DNA of 15,662 nucleotides, from NCBI GenBank assembly GCA_002360555.1, contig DEQS01000110.1, positions 1 to 15,662 of the forward strand, given 5' to 3'. Both the position numbers and the translations under genes were made by a program. Below, in pieces: positions 1 to 7,730 of this stretch (the stretch's first letter is position 1; every line of letters begins with the position of its first letter). The notes below the pieces were generated by a model. It did no database searches and was not told the origin of the DNA. It saw only the letters and a list, made by a program, of their open reading frames with translations. The stretch is from Chloracidobacterium sp. UBA3360. Lineage in GTDB: Bacteria > Acidobacteriota > Blastocatellia > Pyrinomonadales > Pyrinomonadaceae.

Positions 1-704
1 GAATCGACAAGCCTCGCGATATTTGGATGGCTAAAGTGCGACAGCGACACGCGTTCCTCCGCAAGTATGCTCTCCATCATCGGATCGGCGTCGCCTTCGA
101 GTAAGATGCGGACTAGCACCATTTTGTCGCTGACGATCTTGTCATCGGCTAGATAGGCAAGCCCCGTCTCGTCACCGCCGAGAAACTCCGTGACCTTATA
201 TCGCCCCTTGACCATACGGCCAACAAAGCCGTCGGGGTCGTTCGCGTCAAAATCATTAAAAACACTCGCCGTCCGCTCGCTGTCGCCAAGTTCGACGTGC
301 CCGGCCGGAATCTCGTACGGATTGATCTTGCGTGCAGCCGGTCTTGGTTCCGATATAGGTTCAGGAATTTGCAGAGGCGGAGGCGGTACAAATTCCGGTT
401 GCTCGACGACAATCGGCTGGACGTCATCCAGCTCAAAAAAAGGCAGATCGTCGGCTGGTGTCTCTTTGTGGTCGCCGAAAAGATCTAACTCAGGTTCTCT
501 CACAAAAACTTTTGGTGTTTCAGACAAAACTTCATCCGCACCACCGACCGGAGCGGCTTTTGGTATGAGGTTTGAAAATACACTCGGAGCTGCCGGCTGG
601 TCATACGAATCGGAGATCAGGCGCGAACCATCGGTCGGGCAAAATCGCCGTGACCCCTCTTCAAAATTTTGACCGCATTTAGGACAATACACTTCTGCTC
701 TCAT
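1..704 (-). CDS. Zinc-ribbon Ser/Thr kinase-like protein, possible pseudokinase (3' end outside window)
   Basis: An open frame of 234 codons starts at ATG 704 and runs off the left edge without a stop. Residues 7-25 form a zinc-ribbon-like head (CPKC at 7-10, then FCPTDG), the same type seen in the kinase at 2215-4455. Residues 30-160 are a Pro/Glu/Asp-rich linker. A kinase N-lobe starts near 165 (KGRYKVTEFLG). The glycine loop reads GGDETG (176-181), so the middle glycine is Asp. The position of the invariant ATP-binding Lys (VAVK) is Arg199 in VLVRIL. The HPNI motif after helix C is normal (226-229). The catalytic loop and DFG lie outside the window, so loss of activity is inferred. It lies 114 nt downstream of the TPR gene on the same strand. 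No membrane segment is seen in the visible part. Confidence 0.8.
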   Translation of the reverse strand, partial: MRAEVYCPKCGQNFEEGSRRFCPTDGSRLISDSYDQPAAPSVFSNLIPKAAPVGGADEVLSETPKVFVREPELDLFGDHKETPADDLPFFELDDVQPIVVEQPEFVPPPPLQIPEPISEPRPAARKINPYEIPAGHVELGDSERTASVFNDFDANDPDGFVGRMVKGRYKVTEFLGGDETGLAYLADDKIVSDKMVLVRILLEGDADPMMESILAEERVSLSHFSHPNIARLVD

Positions 705-818
705 TGTGACTTTTACCGCTTTTCCTCTGTGCTACAACACAAAGATACCTAAACCAAATACAGACAATAGATACCGGATTTCAGTGAACCGGTAATACTG
801 AATATCTATACGCAACGG

Positions 819-2192
819 TTATCCCCCTTTTGATCTGCTGAGTTTTAATGCGAGAGCAGGATTCTCACCATCAAGCGACATCGCCTGCATATAAGATCGC
901 TGGGCACTTATTCGCCGCCCCGTCTTCAAATAGCCGTCACCGACCGCCTCAAACTGCTGCGAAAGCCGGCGTTTTTCGCTGAGCGGAACGCTGCGAACCG
1001 CCTCTAGCAAAGCACTCTCAGCCTGTTCAAATCTGCCCTGACGCGTATAGAGCGACCCAAGTAAACTGTTGGGCATAAAGCTGTTTGCACTGACAGTTAG
1101 GCTGCGGCGGAGGATCGATTCGGCCTCGACGAAGTTTCCTTGCGCAATGTAAGCACGACCAAGCAGCAAAAGAGCTGACGGGTTTTTCGGATCCCCTTCG
1201 ACTGCTTTTCTCAATAACCTTTCCGACTCGGCATAACGCTGCTCTGACTGCATCACGTCCGCCACGAGTATCATTGTCGCGACATCGGTCGAACGCTGTA
1301 TCGCGTTCTGATACGCGGCGGCAGATTCTTTTGTAAGGCCGCGACGCCTGAGCAGACGGCCTAAATGTGCGTAAGCCGGAGCAAACGATGGATCGAGTTC
1401 GATCGCCCGACGGTAAGCATTTTCAGTCTCTGCTCCGATCAGGCCGCGAAGCTCCATCGAAACGCCAAGCTGGTCAAACGCTAACTGATTCTTTGGTGCA
1501 AGCTGTATCGCAGTTCGTGCAAGGTTTTCAGCCTCTTCGTACCTATCCGACAAATTGGGTGCTGAAAGCGGCTGGGTCAACACGTAACTCAGTGCTACAT
1601 GTGTGAACGCCTCTTTCGGGTCGATCTGCAAAGCTGCGCGATATGCGGTCTCGGCTTCTTCCCATCGCTGCTGGTCGCTGTAAAGATTGCCGAGTCCATA
1701 GACGGCACGCGAATCTTTTGGCTTGATCGCCCGGGCGCGCTGATACGCCGTCTCAGCGGCGGAATAATTACGGTCATCGCGGGCGTTGTTCCCCTCCTGG
1801 ATCAGAGTTTCGTAAAGCCTATTCGATGCCGCGGTAACCGGAACGTCACGTTCACCGGATTTAGACGGCCTTACCTCAAACGTAGTGGGCCCGGAATTGC
1901 CTCCCGTGGCTTTTGGTGTAGTTTTTGGCTTTACTGCTGTTGTCGTTTTCCCCGGTTTAGTTGCGGTTGTTGTCGCTTTAGGTTTGGCCGGCTTTGGTTT
2001 TGGTGTCGCTGTTTTGGCGGTTGTGGCCTTTTTCTTAGGAGTCGTTTTCTTTACAGTTTTAGGCTTGGATGTCGTTGTGGTTTTTGCCCCGCCAAACAGC
2101 TTATTGCTGCTCCCGAGATCCTGCCCCGAAACGCAGACCGCCCCGATCCCGATCGAAGCAATTATTGCAAAGAGCCTGAAAAAACTGCTCAT
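819..2192 (-). CDS. Secreted tetratricopeptide-repeat (TPR) protein with Lys/Thr/Pro-rich linker
   Basis: A 457-aa protein. Residues 1-23 form a signal peptide with a hydrophobic core (FFRLFAIIASIGIGAV), probably cut after VSG before Gln24. Residues 36-97 are low-complexity Lys/Thr/Pro/Ala, a likely disordered and strongly basic tether. From about 125 to 445 there are roughly eight TPR units with the usual spacing, such as AETAYRAALQIDPKEA, AYRRAIELDPSFAPAYAHLG and YIAQGNFVEAESILRRSL. TPRs are protein-binding scaffolds and no enzymatic motif is visible. Start ATG 2192 is supported by GGGAGG five nt upstream. It follows the kinase gene with a 22-nt gap, so co-transcription is likely and a role as partner or scaffold of that kinase is inferred. 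It acts outside the cytoplasmic membrane if the signal peptide is used. Confidence 0.85.
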   Translation of the reverse strand: MSSFFRLFAIIASIGIGAVCVSGQDLGSSNKLFGGAKTTTTSKPKTVKKTTPKKKATTAKTATPKPKPAKPKATTTATKPGKTTTAVKPKTTPKATGGNSGPTTFEVRPSKSGERDVPVTAASNRLYETLIQEGNNARDDRNYSAAETAYQRARAIKPKDSRAVYGLGNLYSDQQRWEEAETAYRAALQIDPKEAFTHVALSYVLTQPLSAPNLSDRYEEAENLARTAIQLAPKNQLAFDQLGVSMELRGLIGAETENAYRRAIELDPSFAPAYAHLGRLLRRRGLTKESAAAYQNAIQRSTDVATMILVADVMQSEQRYAESERLLRKAVEGDPKNPSALLLLGRAYIAQGNFVEAESILRRSLTVSANSFMPNSLLGSLYTRQGRFEQAESALLEAVRSVPLSEKRRLSQQFEAVGDGYLKTGRRISAQRSYMQAMSLDGENPALALKLSRSKGG

Positions 2193-2198
2193 AATAAC

Positions 2199-2213
2199 CT
2201 CCCTCTCGGGGAG
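2199..2213 (-). promoter_or_regulatory. Small hairpin overlapping the ribosome binding site of the TPR gene
   Basis: The 22-nt gap between the kinase stop and the TPR start contains CTCCC, a 5-nt loop and GGGAG (minus strand). The 3' arm is part of the Shine-Dalgarno GGGAGG at 2198-2203. Pairing would hide the binding site until ribosomes finishing the kinase gene open it. The stem is only 5 bp, so this is suggestive. Confidence 0.35.
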
Positions 2214-2214
2214 C

Positions 2215-4455
2215 CTAATTCTGCGTAACGAGCCTAAAGCCTAGTTCCTTGTCCCGTTTGGTCGCATCAACATCAGCGCGGAACATCGACGTAATGCCAA
2301 ATTCACCGACCGATTTATTCAACGCCGCTCCGCCGCGGATCATAAAATGCGGTTCCTTGGTTTCCTTTATCGAACCCTTGCTGCCGGGATAGAGGCTCGC
2401 CTTTGACCCTGTCCATTCATAAACATTGCCGATCAGATCGACGACGCCCCAATCGTTTGCACAAGCGACGGCACCTACCGGTTCGGGTTCCGTACTTTCT
2501 TTGTCAACTACCGCACAATTTGACTTAAACTCGTCACCCCAAGGGTAACGGTTGTTCTTGGCACCATTGCGGGCGGCAAATTCCCACTCGTCCTCGGTCG
2601 GCAACCGATATGTGACTCCGTCACGCTTTGACCGCCATTCTGCAAAGGCCTTGATGTCGTCGATATTGACGAACCTGACCGGCATATTTTCCTGGCCGGC
2701 GATCGGCTTATCATTGACCCAATGGGCCGGAACCGGGCGATAGCTAGTGGCCGTAATGAACTGTAAATACTCAGCGTTCGTGACCTCGGTCTTGTCCATC
2801 TTAAAGGGCTTAACGACGACGCTGTGCGCGGGTTTTTCGTTATCCCGGCCGGCGTCATTGCCCATATTAAAAGTCCCGCCGGGTATTGCAACCAGATCGG
2901 CTTTCGCCGCGACGACAGGCGTTCCGGACGGAGTAGGCGTACCGGCGTTATTTCCACCGGGGCCGACCTTGCCGCCGAAAACCCCCATCATATAGGCTGC
3001 TCCAATGCCTCCGCCAACGATCAAAAAGAGTGCTAATACGCCAAGGATTCCCAAAATAGCCTTAGACATTCCAGCCTTTTGAGGGGGCATAGATTGGGAT
3101 GATAGATTTACGTCGCGAGTGCCGTAAGTCTGATGTGCGGTGTGGCCCATTGCGTCGTTCATGACGGTGGCTTGAAAATGAGAATCGTCCAGCGTTCCCG
3201 ACCCACTGACCGTGACATCCGCCGGCATCGGGATCGCTGAGCGCGAATCAGTCACACCCGGTTGCAGCTCGGCGACAACCTGTTGTGGTTTGCCGTCACA
3301 GACGACATCGCCAAACCAGTCTTTAAAGCCGTTGTGGCTGATCCGCAGATGATGATTGCCGCTCTGTATGCCCTCGAGCAGCAGAGCACCGTCATTTTGC
3401 GTTTCGCCGACAGAGACATTATCGACAAACACCTTGGATTGCGGCGGCTTGGTTATAACTTTCAGCGACGACACGGGGAGCGATCTGCCGACCGAGCTGT
3501 GAATTGTCGAGGCTCCGGGGTGGATCGCGGCGGTCAATTCTTCGACAAACTGCTCAACGGTTGCCGTTCGTTGGGTCTTGTCTTTTTGTAAGGCGTGCAA
3601 TACAGCCTTTTCTAGCTCTAACGAAACACGCGTACCATGATCGGCAAATGACGGTGCCGGATCGCTGATATGCTTTTTCATGATTGCCGGTATTGACGAA
3701 CCCTTAAAAGGCACGTCACCCGCAACCATTTGGAAAAACATTACGCCGAGCGAATAAATGTCCGAACGAGCATCAGGCTCTTCGTCAGCCCATTGTTCGG
3801 GAGCCATGTAATATGGCGAACCCATTAATCCGGTAGTTTGTGCCTGGATAAACGAACCTAAAAGCTCGCCGGATTTGATCTTTGCTAGGCCAAAATCGAG
3901 GATCTTGACCGCTTGCGAAAGATTGGGCTTATCACTGCAGATCATCACATTGAGCGGCTTGAGATCCCGGTGGACAATGCCCTGGTGATGCGCCGCACCG
4001 ACACCGGCACAGACTGCGGTTATGAGTTCGAGAGCATGCTCAGGCGAAAGTGCTTTTTCGCGAGCGAGCAGATCGTGGAGCGATTCGCCCTCGACATACT
4101 CCATCACCAAAAACGGCAAACTGCCATCGATGACACCGTAATCGGTCACGCCGACTACGTTCTGATGCCGAATGGCCGCAGCAGCAAGTGCCTCTTGTCT
4201 AAATCGCGTGACGAGCTGCGGATCGTTGCCGACGAGGTCGGGCAGGATGACTTTGATCGCAAGCTGGGTTTTGAGAAATGCGTGGCGGGCCTTGTAAACA
4301 ACGCCCATTCCGCCCTGGCCGATGCGGCATTCGAGGTGGTATTTGCCCTCCAAAACAGGCTCGCCCGCGATGGTGTGCGATGTCGGCATCCCGTCATGCG
4401 GACAGGTCGCGACATCGTCGGCGAAGCAGTTTTTACAGAGCTGGCATTCTTTCAT
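2215..4455 (-). CDS. Transmembrane Ser/Thr protein kinase with zinc ribbon, PEGA and SUMF1-like domains
   Basis: A 746-aa protein. Domains in order: zinc-ribbon head with CQLCKNC (4-10) and CPHDG (18-22); kinase domain about 39-310; PEGA domain about 331-397; one membrane helix about 466-488; SUMF1/FGE-sulfatase-like domain about 521-743. Kinase motifs are intact: glycine loop GQGGMG (46-51), Lys68 in AIKVI, Glu88, HRDLKPLN (162-169), DFG (187-189) and APE (218-220). An active kinase is therefore expected, in the cytoplasm, with the SUMF1 domain outside. The SUMF1 part keeps structural motifs (LPTEDEWEFAARNG, GNVYEWTGS, RGGA, GFRLV). It has no cysteine pair where formylglycine-generating enzymes carry the catalytic cysteines, so a binding role is more likely than oxidation. 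ATG 4455 has only a distant AGGA upstream. The secreted TPR gene follows 22 nt downstream. Confidence 0.93.
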   Translation of the reverse strand: MKECQLCKNCFADDVATCPHDGMPTSHTIAGEPVLEGKYHLECRIGQGGMGVVYKARHAFLKTQLAIKVILPDLVGNDPQLVTRFRQEALAAAAIRHQNVVGVTDYGVIDGSLPFLVMEYVEGESLHDLLAREKALSPEHALELITAVCAGVGAAHHQGIVHRDLKPLNVMICSDKPNLSQAVKILDFGLAKIKSGELLGSFIQAQTTGLMGSPYYMAPEQWADEEPDARSDIYSLGVMFFQMVAGDVPFKGSSIPAIMKKHISDPAPSFADHGTRVSLELEKAVLHALQKDKTQRTATVEQFVEELTAAIHPGASTIHSSVGRSLPVSSLKVITKPPQSKVFVDNVSVGETQNDGALLLEGIQSGNHHLRISHNGFKDWFGDVVCDGKPQQVVAELQPGVTDSRSAIPMPADVTVSGSGTLDDSHFQATVMNDAMGHTAHQTYGTRDVNLSSQSMPPQKAGMSKAILGILGVLALFLIVGGGIGAAYMMGVFGGKVGPGGNNAGTPTPSGTPVVAAKADLVAIPGGTFNMGNDAGRDNEKPAHSVVVKPFKMDKTEVTNAEYLQFITATSYRPVPAHWVNDKPIAGQENMPVRFVNIDDIKAFAEWRSKRDGVTYRLPTEDEWEFAARNGAKNNRYPWGDEFKSNCAVVDKESTEPEPVGAVACANDWGVVDLIGNVYEWTGSKASLYPGSKGSIKETKEPHFMIRGGAALNKSVGEFGITSMFRADVDATKRDKELGFRLVTQN

Positions 4456-4601
4456 TTAGCCAAAGTCCTAAGAGAAGTATCTCAATTCGAACAACCGCAG
4501 TGATTTAGATGATCCTACAGGCGCAAAAGTACCGTTAAAGCACCAATTGATTTTAGTTTTTTTACACCGTGCAAGCAAGGATGAACTCATCGCACATCCG
4601 C
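4456..4601. other. 146-nt intergenic gap between leuS and the kinase gene
   Basis: No ORF or RNA gene is visible. The stretch is AT-rich, with an A/T run near 4551-4564. No hairpin followed by a T-run lies downstream of leuS on the minus strand. It probably carries the kinase promoter, but no convincing -35/-10 pair could be chosen by eye. Confidence 0.4.
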
Positions 4602-7307
4602 CTAACCTTTTACGACGATATTTATCAATCGGTTCGGCACAACTATGACCTTTACGACCTCTTTACCGTCGGTAAATTCGCGGGTCTTTGCGTCGGCAAA
4701 TGCCATTCGCTGTAGCTCTTCGTCCGCGGTATCGGGTGCCGCCAATATGCGCGAACGCAGCTTACCGTTGATCTGCACCGGTATCTCGATCTCGTCGGCC
4801 TTTGCCAGGCCTTCGCTGTATTCGGGAAAGCACGCACCGTTTGCGACAATGCCGTCTTCATTGTCGATGATCACCGCATACAACTCCTCGGCAGTATGCG
4901 GGGCGAATGGCGTCAGCATCAGCACGAGGCTCGTCAAGGCTTCGCGAACTGCAAAAAGGTCGCTCTCGGTCGCGTTCGTCGGATCGACGCCGATGTCTCC
5001 AACCGCATTTGATAGTTCCATCAATGCCGCGACGGGCGTGTTAAATTGCAGGGCCTCAAAACTGTCCGTTACTCGTTTGATGGTCTGATGCGTCTTTTGC
5101 CGGAGCTTTCTCGACGCAGGCGTCACACCCTCGCCGTTGACCAAAGGCGTGCGTTCCGCTTCACCGATCGCCGTTCGCCATTTGTAAACCTGACGCCAAA
5201 CACGCTGCAAAAACCGCACACCGCCCTCGATACCGGCCTCGTTCCATACGAGTTCGTTCTCGATCGGTGCGGCAAACATAATGAACAGCCTTGCGGCATC
5301 GGCACCGTAGATCTCGACCATTTCATCGGGGTCAACGCCGTTGCCTTTTGATTTGGACATCCGTTCGATGCCGTATTTCAAAGCCCCGCCGTCTTTTCCG
5401 ACCGCTCCGGTGATCTTGCCTTTGCCGTCGCGTGTGACCGTAACGTCACCGGGCATGTGATAGATCTTTTTGCCGGTCGCGTCGTCAAAAAACGTCTCGC
5501 CGACAACCATCCCCTGCGTGAGCAGCCGTTTAAAAGGCTCATTAAACGTCACCAGCCCGAGATCACGCATCATCTTGGTCCAAAACCGTGCGTAGATCAG
5601 GTGCATAACGGCGTGATCGTCGCCGCCGATGTACTGATCGACGGGTGTCCAATAAGCCGCGATCTCTGGATCAAACGGCAGAACCTCGTTCGTCGCGTCG
5701 GTGTAACGAAAGTAATACCACGACGAATCGACAAACGTATCCATCGTATCCGTCTCGCGTTTGGCGGGGCCTTCGCAGGTCGGACAGATGGTGTTTACAA
5801 ACTCCGGCACCTTGGCAAGCGGCGATTCGCCCGTGCCTGAAAACGGTGCTGTTTCGGGCAACCTCACGGGAAGATTCTCAAACTTTTCCGGAACAACGCC
5901 GCAAGTATCGCAATAAATAATTGGTATCGGTGAACCCCAGAATCGCTGACGTGACACGCCCCAGTCACGCAGACGATAGGTTGTCGCGGCTTCGCCAAAG
6001 CCATGTTTGACCGCGTACGCGGCCATTTCCTGTTTTGCATTTTCGCTGGTCTTGCCGTTCCAATAATCGGAATGGACAAGCACGCCATACGCAGTGAGCG
6101 GAACCTCAAGCGCCATCGCCTGCATCGTGTGATGGGCGTGCTCCATGTGCGGTTCGGAGATCACTTGGCGAATGGGCAGCTCAAATTTCTTTGCAAATTC
6201 AAAATCCCGCTCGTCATGTGCCGGGACGCTCATCACAGCTCCGGTGCCGTACTCCATCATCACGTAGTTGCCGACCCATACCGGCAATTCCTCGCCGCTA
6301 AAAGGGTTGATCGCACGTAAACCGGTGTCTATACCGTCTTTTTCGATCTCGACTTCGTGGTCGGTCGGCTTGGTGTTCTCGGCACGAATAAATGCGATCT
6401 TGCTCGCGACATCCTCGGAGAAATGGTCAATATTTGCCTGAATGACGGGATGCTCGGCGGCAAGAACAACTGCGTTCGCTCCGTAGATCGTATCGATACG
6501 CGTCGTAAAAACGCGCACTGTTCCCGATTCAGCCGTGCCGCCATCGAGGTCGCAGTAAAACAAAGTGTCGCCCGACGTTTTCACTTCAAAATCGACAAAC
6601 GCTCCCTCAGACCGCCCGATCCAGTCGCTTTGGCGTTTCAAAACATTCGCCGGCCAGCCGCTTTCGATCTCTGCCATGTCATCGAGCAATTGGTCGGTGT
6701 ACGCAGTTGTTTTAAAGAACCACTGCTCGAGATCTTTTTTGGTCACCGGGTTGCCGCAACGCCAGCAAAGTCCGCCGCTGGCTTGCTCATTAGACAGCGT
6801 CGCCTGATCGTGCGAGCACCAGTTGACCTGCGTCAAACGCTTGTACGCAAGGCCTTTCTCGTACATCTTCAAGAAAAACCACTGGTCAAATTTGTAGTAT
6901 TCGGGCCGGTGGGCGTACATCTGTCGCCGCCAGTCGTAGCTGATGCCTAGGCGTTGCAACTGACCGCGCATGACGTCGATATTTGCCTCGGTCCACTCAC
7001 GGGGATTTACACCGCGTTTGACCGCCGCATCCTCGGCCGGTTGGCCAAACGAATCCCAGCCGATCGGGTGCATGACATTAAACCCTTTGAGCCGTTTGTA
7101 CCACGCCATCGCATCGCCGGCGGAATAATTTCGCACGTGCCCCATGTGCAGATTGCCTGACGGGTACGGCAGCATCTCGAGCTGGTAAAATTTTGGCCGG
7201 TCGTCACAGCCCTCGGCCTCACATTCGAATGCACCGCTATCGGCCCACTTCTGCTGCCATTTCTGCTCGACCTTTTTTGGAAAATATTTCTCGTCCATCT
7301 CTTTCAT
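4602..7307 (-). CDS. leuS: Leucyl-tRNA synthetase
   Basis: A 901-aa class I aminoacyl-tRNA synthetase that charges tRNA-Leu in the cytoplasm; the length is usual for the family. The ATP-binding HIGH motif is HMGH (54-57) inside PYPSGNLHMGHVRNYSAGD. A zinc-binding cysteine set is at 164-184 (CSHDQ to CWRCG). The CP1 editing domain shows TTRIDTIYG (269-276), GTGAVM (354-359) and VPAHDERDFEFAKKF (361-375). RLRDWGVSRQRFWGSPIPI (445-463) precedes another zinc ribbon with CDTC (466-469) and CPTC (508-511). The KMSKS-type motif is MSKSK (650-654). The anticodon-binding and C-terminal domains are complete. Two starts are possible, ATG 7307 and ATG 7298 three codons later; neither has a clear Shine-Dalgarno. 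It stands divergent to the 7500-13634 gene set. Confidence 0.98.
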   Translation of the reverse strand: MKEMDEKYFPKKVEQKWQQKWADSGAFECEAEGCDDRPKFYQLEMLPYPSGNLHMGHVRNYSAGDAMAWYKRLKGFNVMHPIGWDSFGQPAEDAAVKRGVNPREWTEANIDVMRGQLQRLGISYDWRRQMYAHRPEYYKFDQWFFLKMYEKGLAYKRLTQVNWCSHDQATLSNEQASGGLCWRCGNPVTKKDLEQWFFKTTAYTDQLLDDMAEIESGWPANVLKRQSDWIGRSEGAFVDFEVKTSGDTLFYCDLDGGTAESGTVRVFTTRIDTIYGANAVVLAAEHPVIQANIDHFSEDVASKIAFIRAENTKPTDHEVEIEKDGIDTGLRAINPFSGEELPVWVGNYVMMEYGTGAVMSVPAHDERDFEFAKKFELPIRQVISEPHMEHAHHTMQAMALEVPLTAYGVLVHSDYWNGKTSENAKQEMAAYAVKHGFGEAATTYRLRDWGVSRQRFWGSPIPIIYCDTCGVVPEKFENLPVRLPETAPFSGTGESPLAKVPEFVNTICPTCEGPAKRETDTMDTFVDSSWYYFRYTDATNEVLPFDPEIAAYWTPVDQYIGGDDHAVMHLIYARFWTKMMRDLGLVTFNEPFKRLLTQGMVVGETFFDDATGKKIYHMPGDVTVTRDGKGKITGAVGKDGGALKYGIERMSKSKGNGVDPDEMVEIYGADAARLFIMFAAPIENELVWNEAGIEGGVRFLQRVWRQVYKWRTAIGEAERTPLVNGEGVTPASRKLRQKTHQTIKRVTDSFEALQFNTPVAALMELSNAVGDIGVDPTNATESDLFAVREALTSLVLMLTPFAPHTAEELYAVIIDNEDGIVANGACFPEYSEGLAKADEIEIPVQINGKLRSRILAAPDTADEELQRMAFADAKTREFTDGKEVVKVIVVPNRLINIVVKG

Positions 7308-7428
7308 GTAAAAAACTTAAGTTTAGCGAATTTTTTCTTTTCACGGCGAAAAAACCGTGATATTCTGAACAAAACTTTGAGACCGGTGTTTCGGAGCACA
7401 CGAACTTAATGATAAAAACAATAATTTT

Positions 7429-7476
7429 GCAGACGTTAAGGACGTAAAGTGTAGCCCGCTAGGTTCGACCGTCTGC
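7429..7476 (+). promoter_or_regulatory. Possible structured leader: GCAGACG/CGTCTGC stem ahead of the 76-aa gene
   Basis: GCAGACG (7429-7435) is the exact reverse complement of CGTCTGC (7470-7476), with 34 nt between, ending 10 nt before the GGAGG at 7487-7491. It could be the closing stem of a 5'-UTR RNA element or an operator with separated half-sites. It matches no riboswitch class that I recognise. Confidence 0.3.
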
Positions 7477-7486
7477 CCCGAAAATT

Positions 7487-7491
7487 GGAGG
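7487..7491 (+). promoter_or_regulatory. Shine-Dalgarno GGAGG that sets the start of the 76-aa protein
   Basis: GGAGG lies 8 nt before ATG 7500. A longer reading from TTG 7485 would start inside this site, so ATG 7500 is the better start. Confidence 0.8.
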
Positions 7492-7499
7492 CAAAAGAG

Positions 7500-7730
7500 A
7501 TGGTCAACCAAATGAATAGAACTGCCGCTCGTAAGATCGACAAATTAACTCCGGCCGACGCGGCCACAGCCCGCAACTATATCGCAAAAAATCCAGGCTC
7601 CAGATCCGCCGATAACGGCATTGCCGACGAGGTGATCGCATATCTCGCAAACGCCCATGAAAACCGCCGTGCACGCCAGGTAACCGAATGGGAACGAATG
7701 GGCGGTAGACAGTTGCACCAAACAAATTGA
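7500..7730 (+). CDS. Small hypothetical protein (76 aa)
   Basis: Not recognised. The gene has a strong Shine-Dalgarno (GGAGG, 8-nt spacer) and its stop overlaps the ATG of the HEAT-repeat gene (TGATG), so it is very probably translated. The protein is soluble, basic at the N-terminus (NRTAARKIDKL) and predicted mainly helical, with LTPADAATARNYIAKNP, then IADEVIAYLANAHENRRA and a Trp near the end (VTEWERMGG). There is no signal peptide, membrane segment or cysteine. As first gene of a long plus-strand set it sits just after the leader stem at 7429-7476. It could be a small regulatory or adaptor protein, but nothing in the sequence fixes a function. Confidence 0.75.
   Translation: MVNQMNRTAARKIDKLTPADAATARNYIAKNPGSRSADNGIADEVIAYLANAHENRRARQVTEWERMGGRQLHQTN

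Larger units (their letters stand above)
7308..7499. promoter_or_regulatory. Divergent intergenic region between leuS and the plus-strand operon
   Basis: 192 nt without a gene. On the leuS side there is an inverted repeat TCACGG / CCGTGA (7341-7346 and 7355-7360, 8-nt loop). On the other side there is an 18-nt imperfect tandem, GACGTTAAG then GACGTAAAG (7432-7449), and a perfect 7-bp widely spaced inverted repeat (7429-7435 with 7470-7476). It must hold promoters in both directions. No unambiguous -35/-10 pair was seen. Confidence 0.5.

Noticed and set aside
772..794. TACCGG / CCGGTA inverted repeat after the TPR gene as a Rho-independent terminator
   Set aside because: The stem is 6 bp with an 11-nt loop and no T-run follows on the minus strand.
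1599..2244. Plus-strand ORFs of 209 and 119 aa rich in Val/Gly/Phe and Cys/Arg opposite the TPR gene
   Set aside because: They are antisense shadows of the Lys/Thr/Pro-rich linker and have no ribosome binding site or family features.
4580..4591. GATGA-AC-TCATC palindrome downstream of leuS
   Set aside because: A 2-nt loop is too tight for a hairpin and no T-run follows; probably chance.
6357..6950. Plus-strand 197-aa ORF opposite leuS
   Set aside because: It lies fully inside the well-conserved leuS sequence and shows no recognisable motif; a shadow frame.
7429..7476. tRNA-like appearance: 7-bp acceptor-like stem, GGTTCGACC, and C-CCG following the stem
   Set aside because: Only 48 nt long, with no D or anticodon arm, and the TTCGA lies too close to the stem for a T arm. 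Kept only as a possible leader element.
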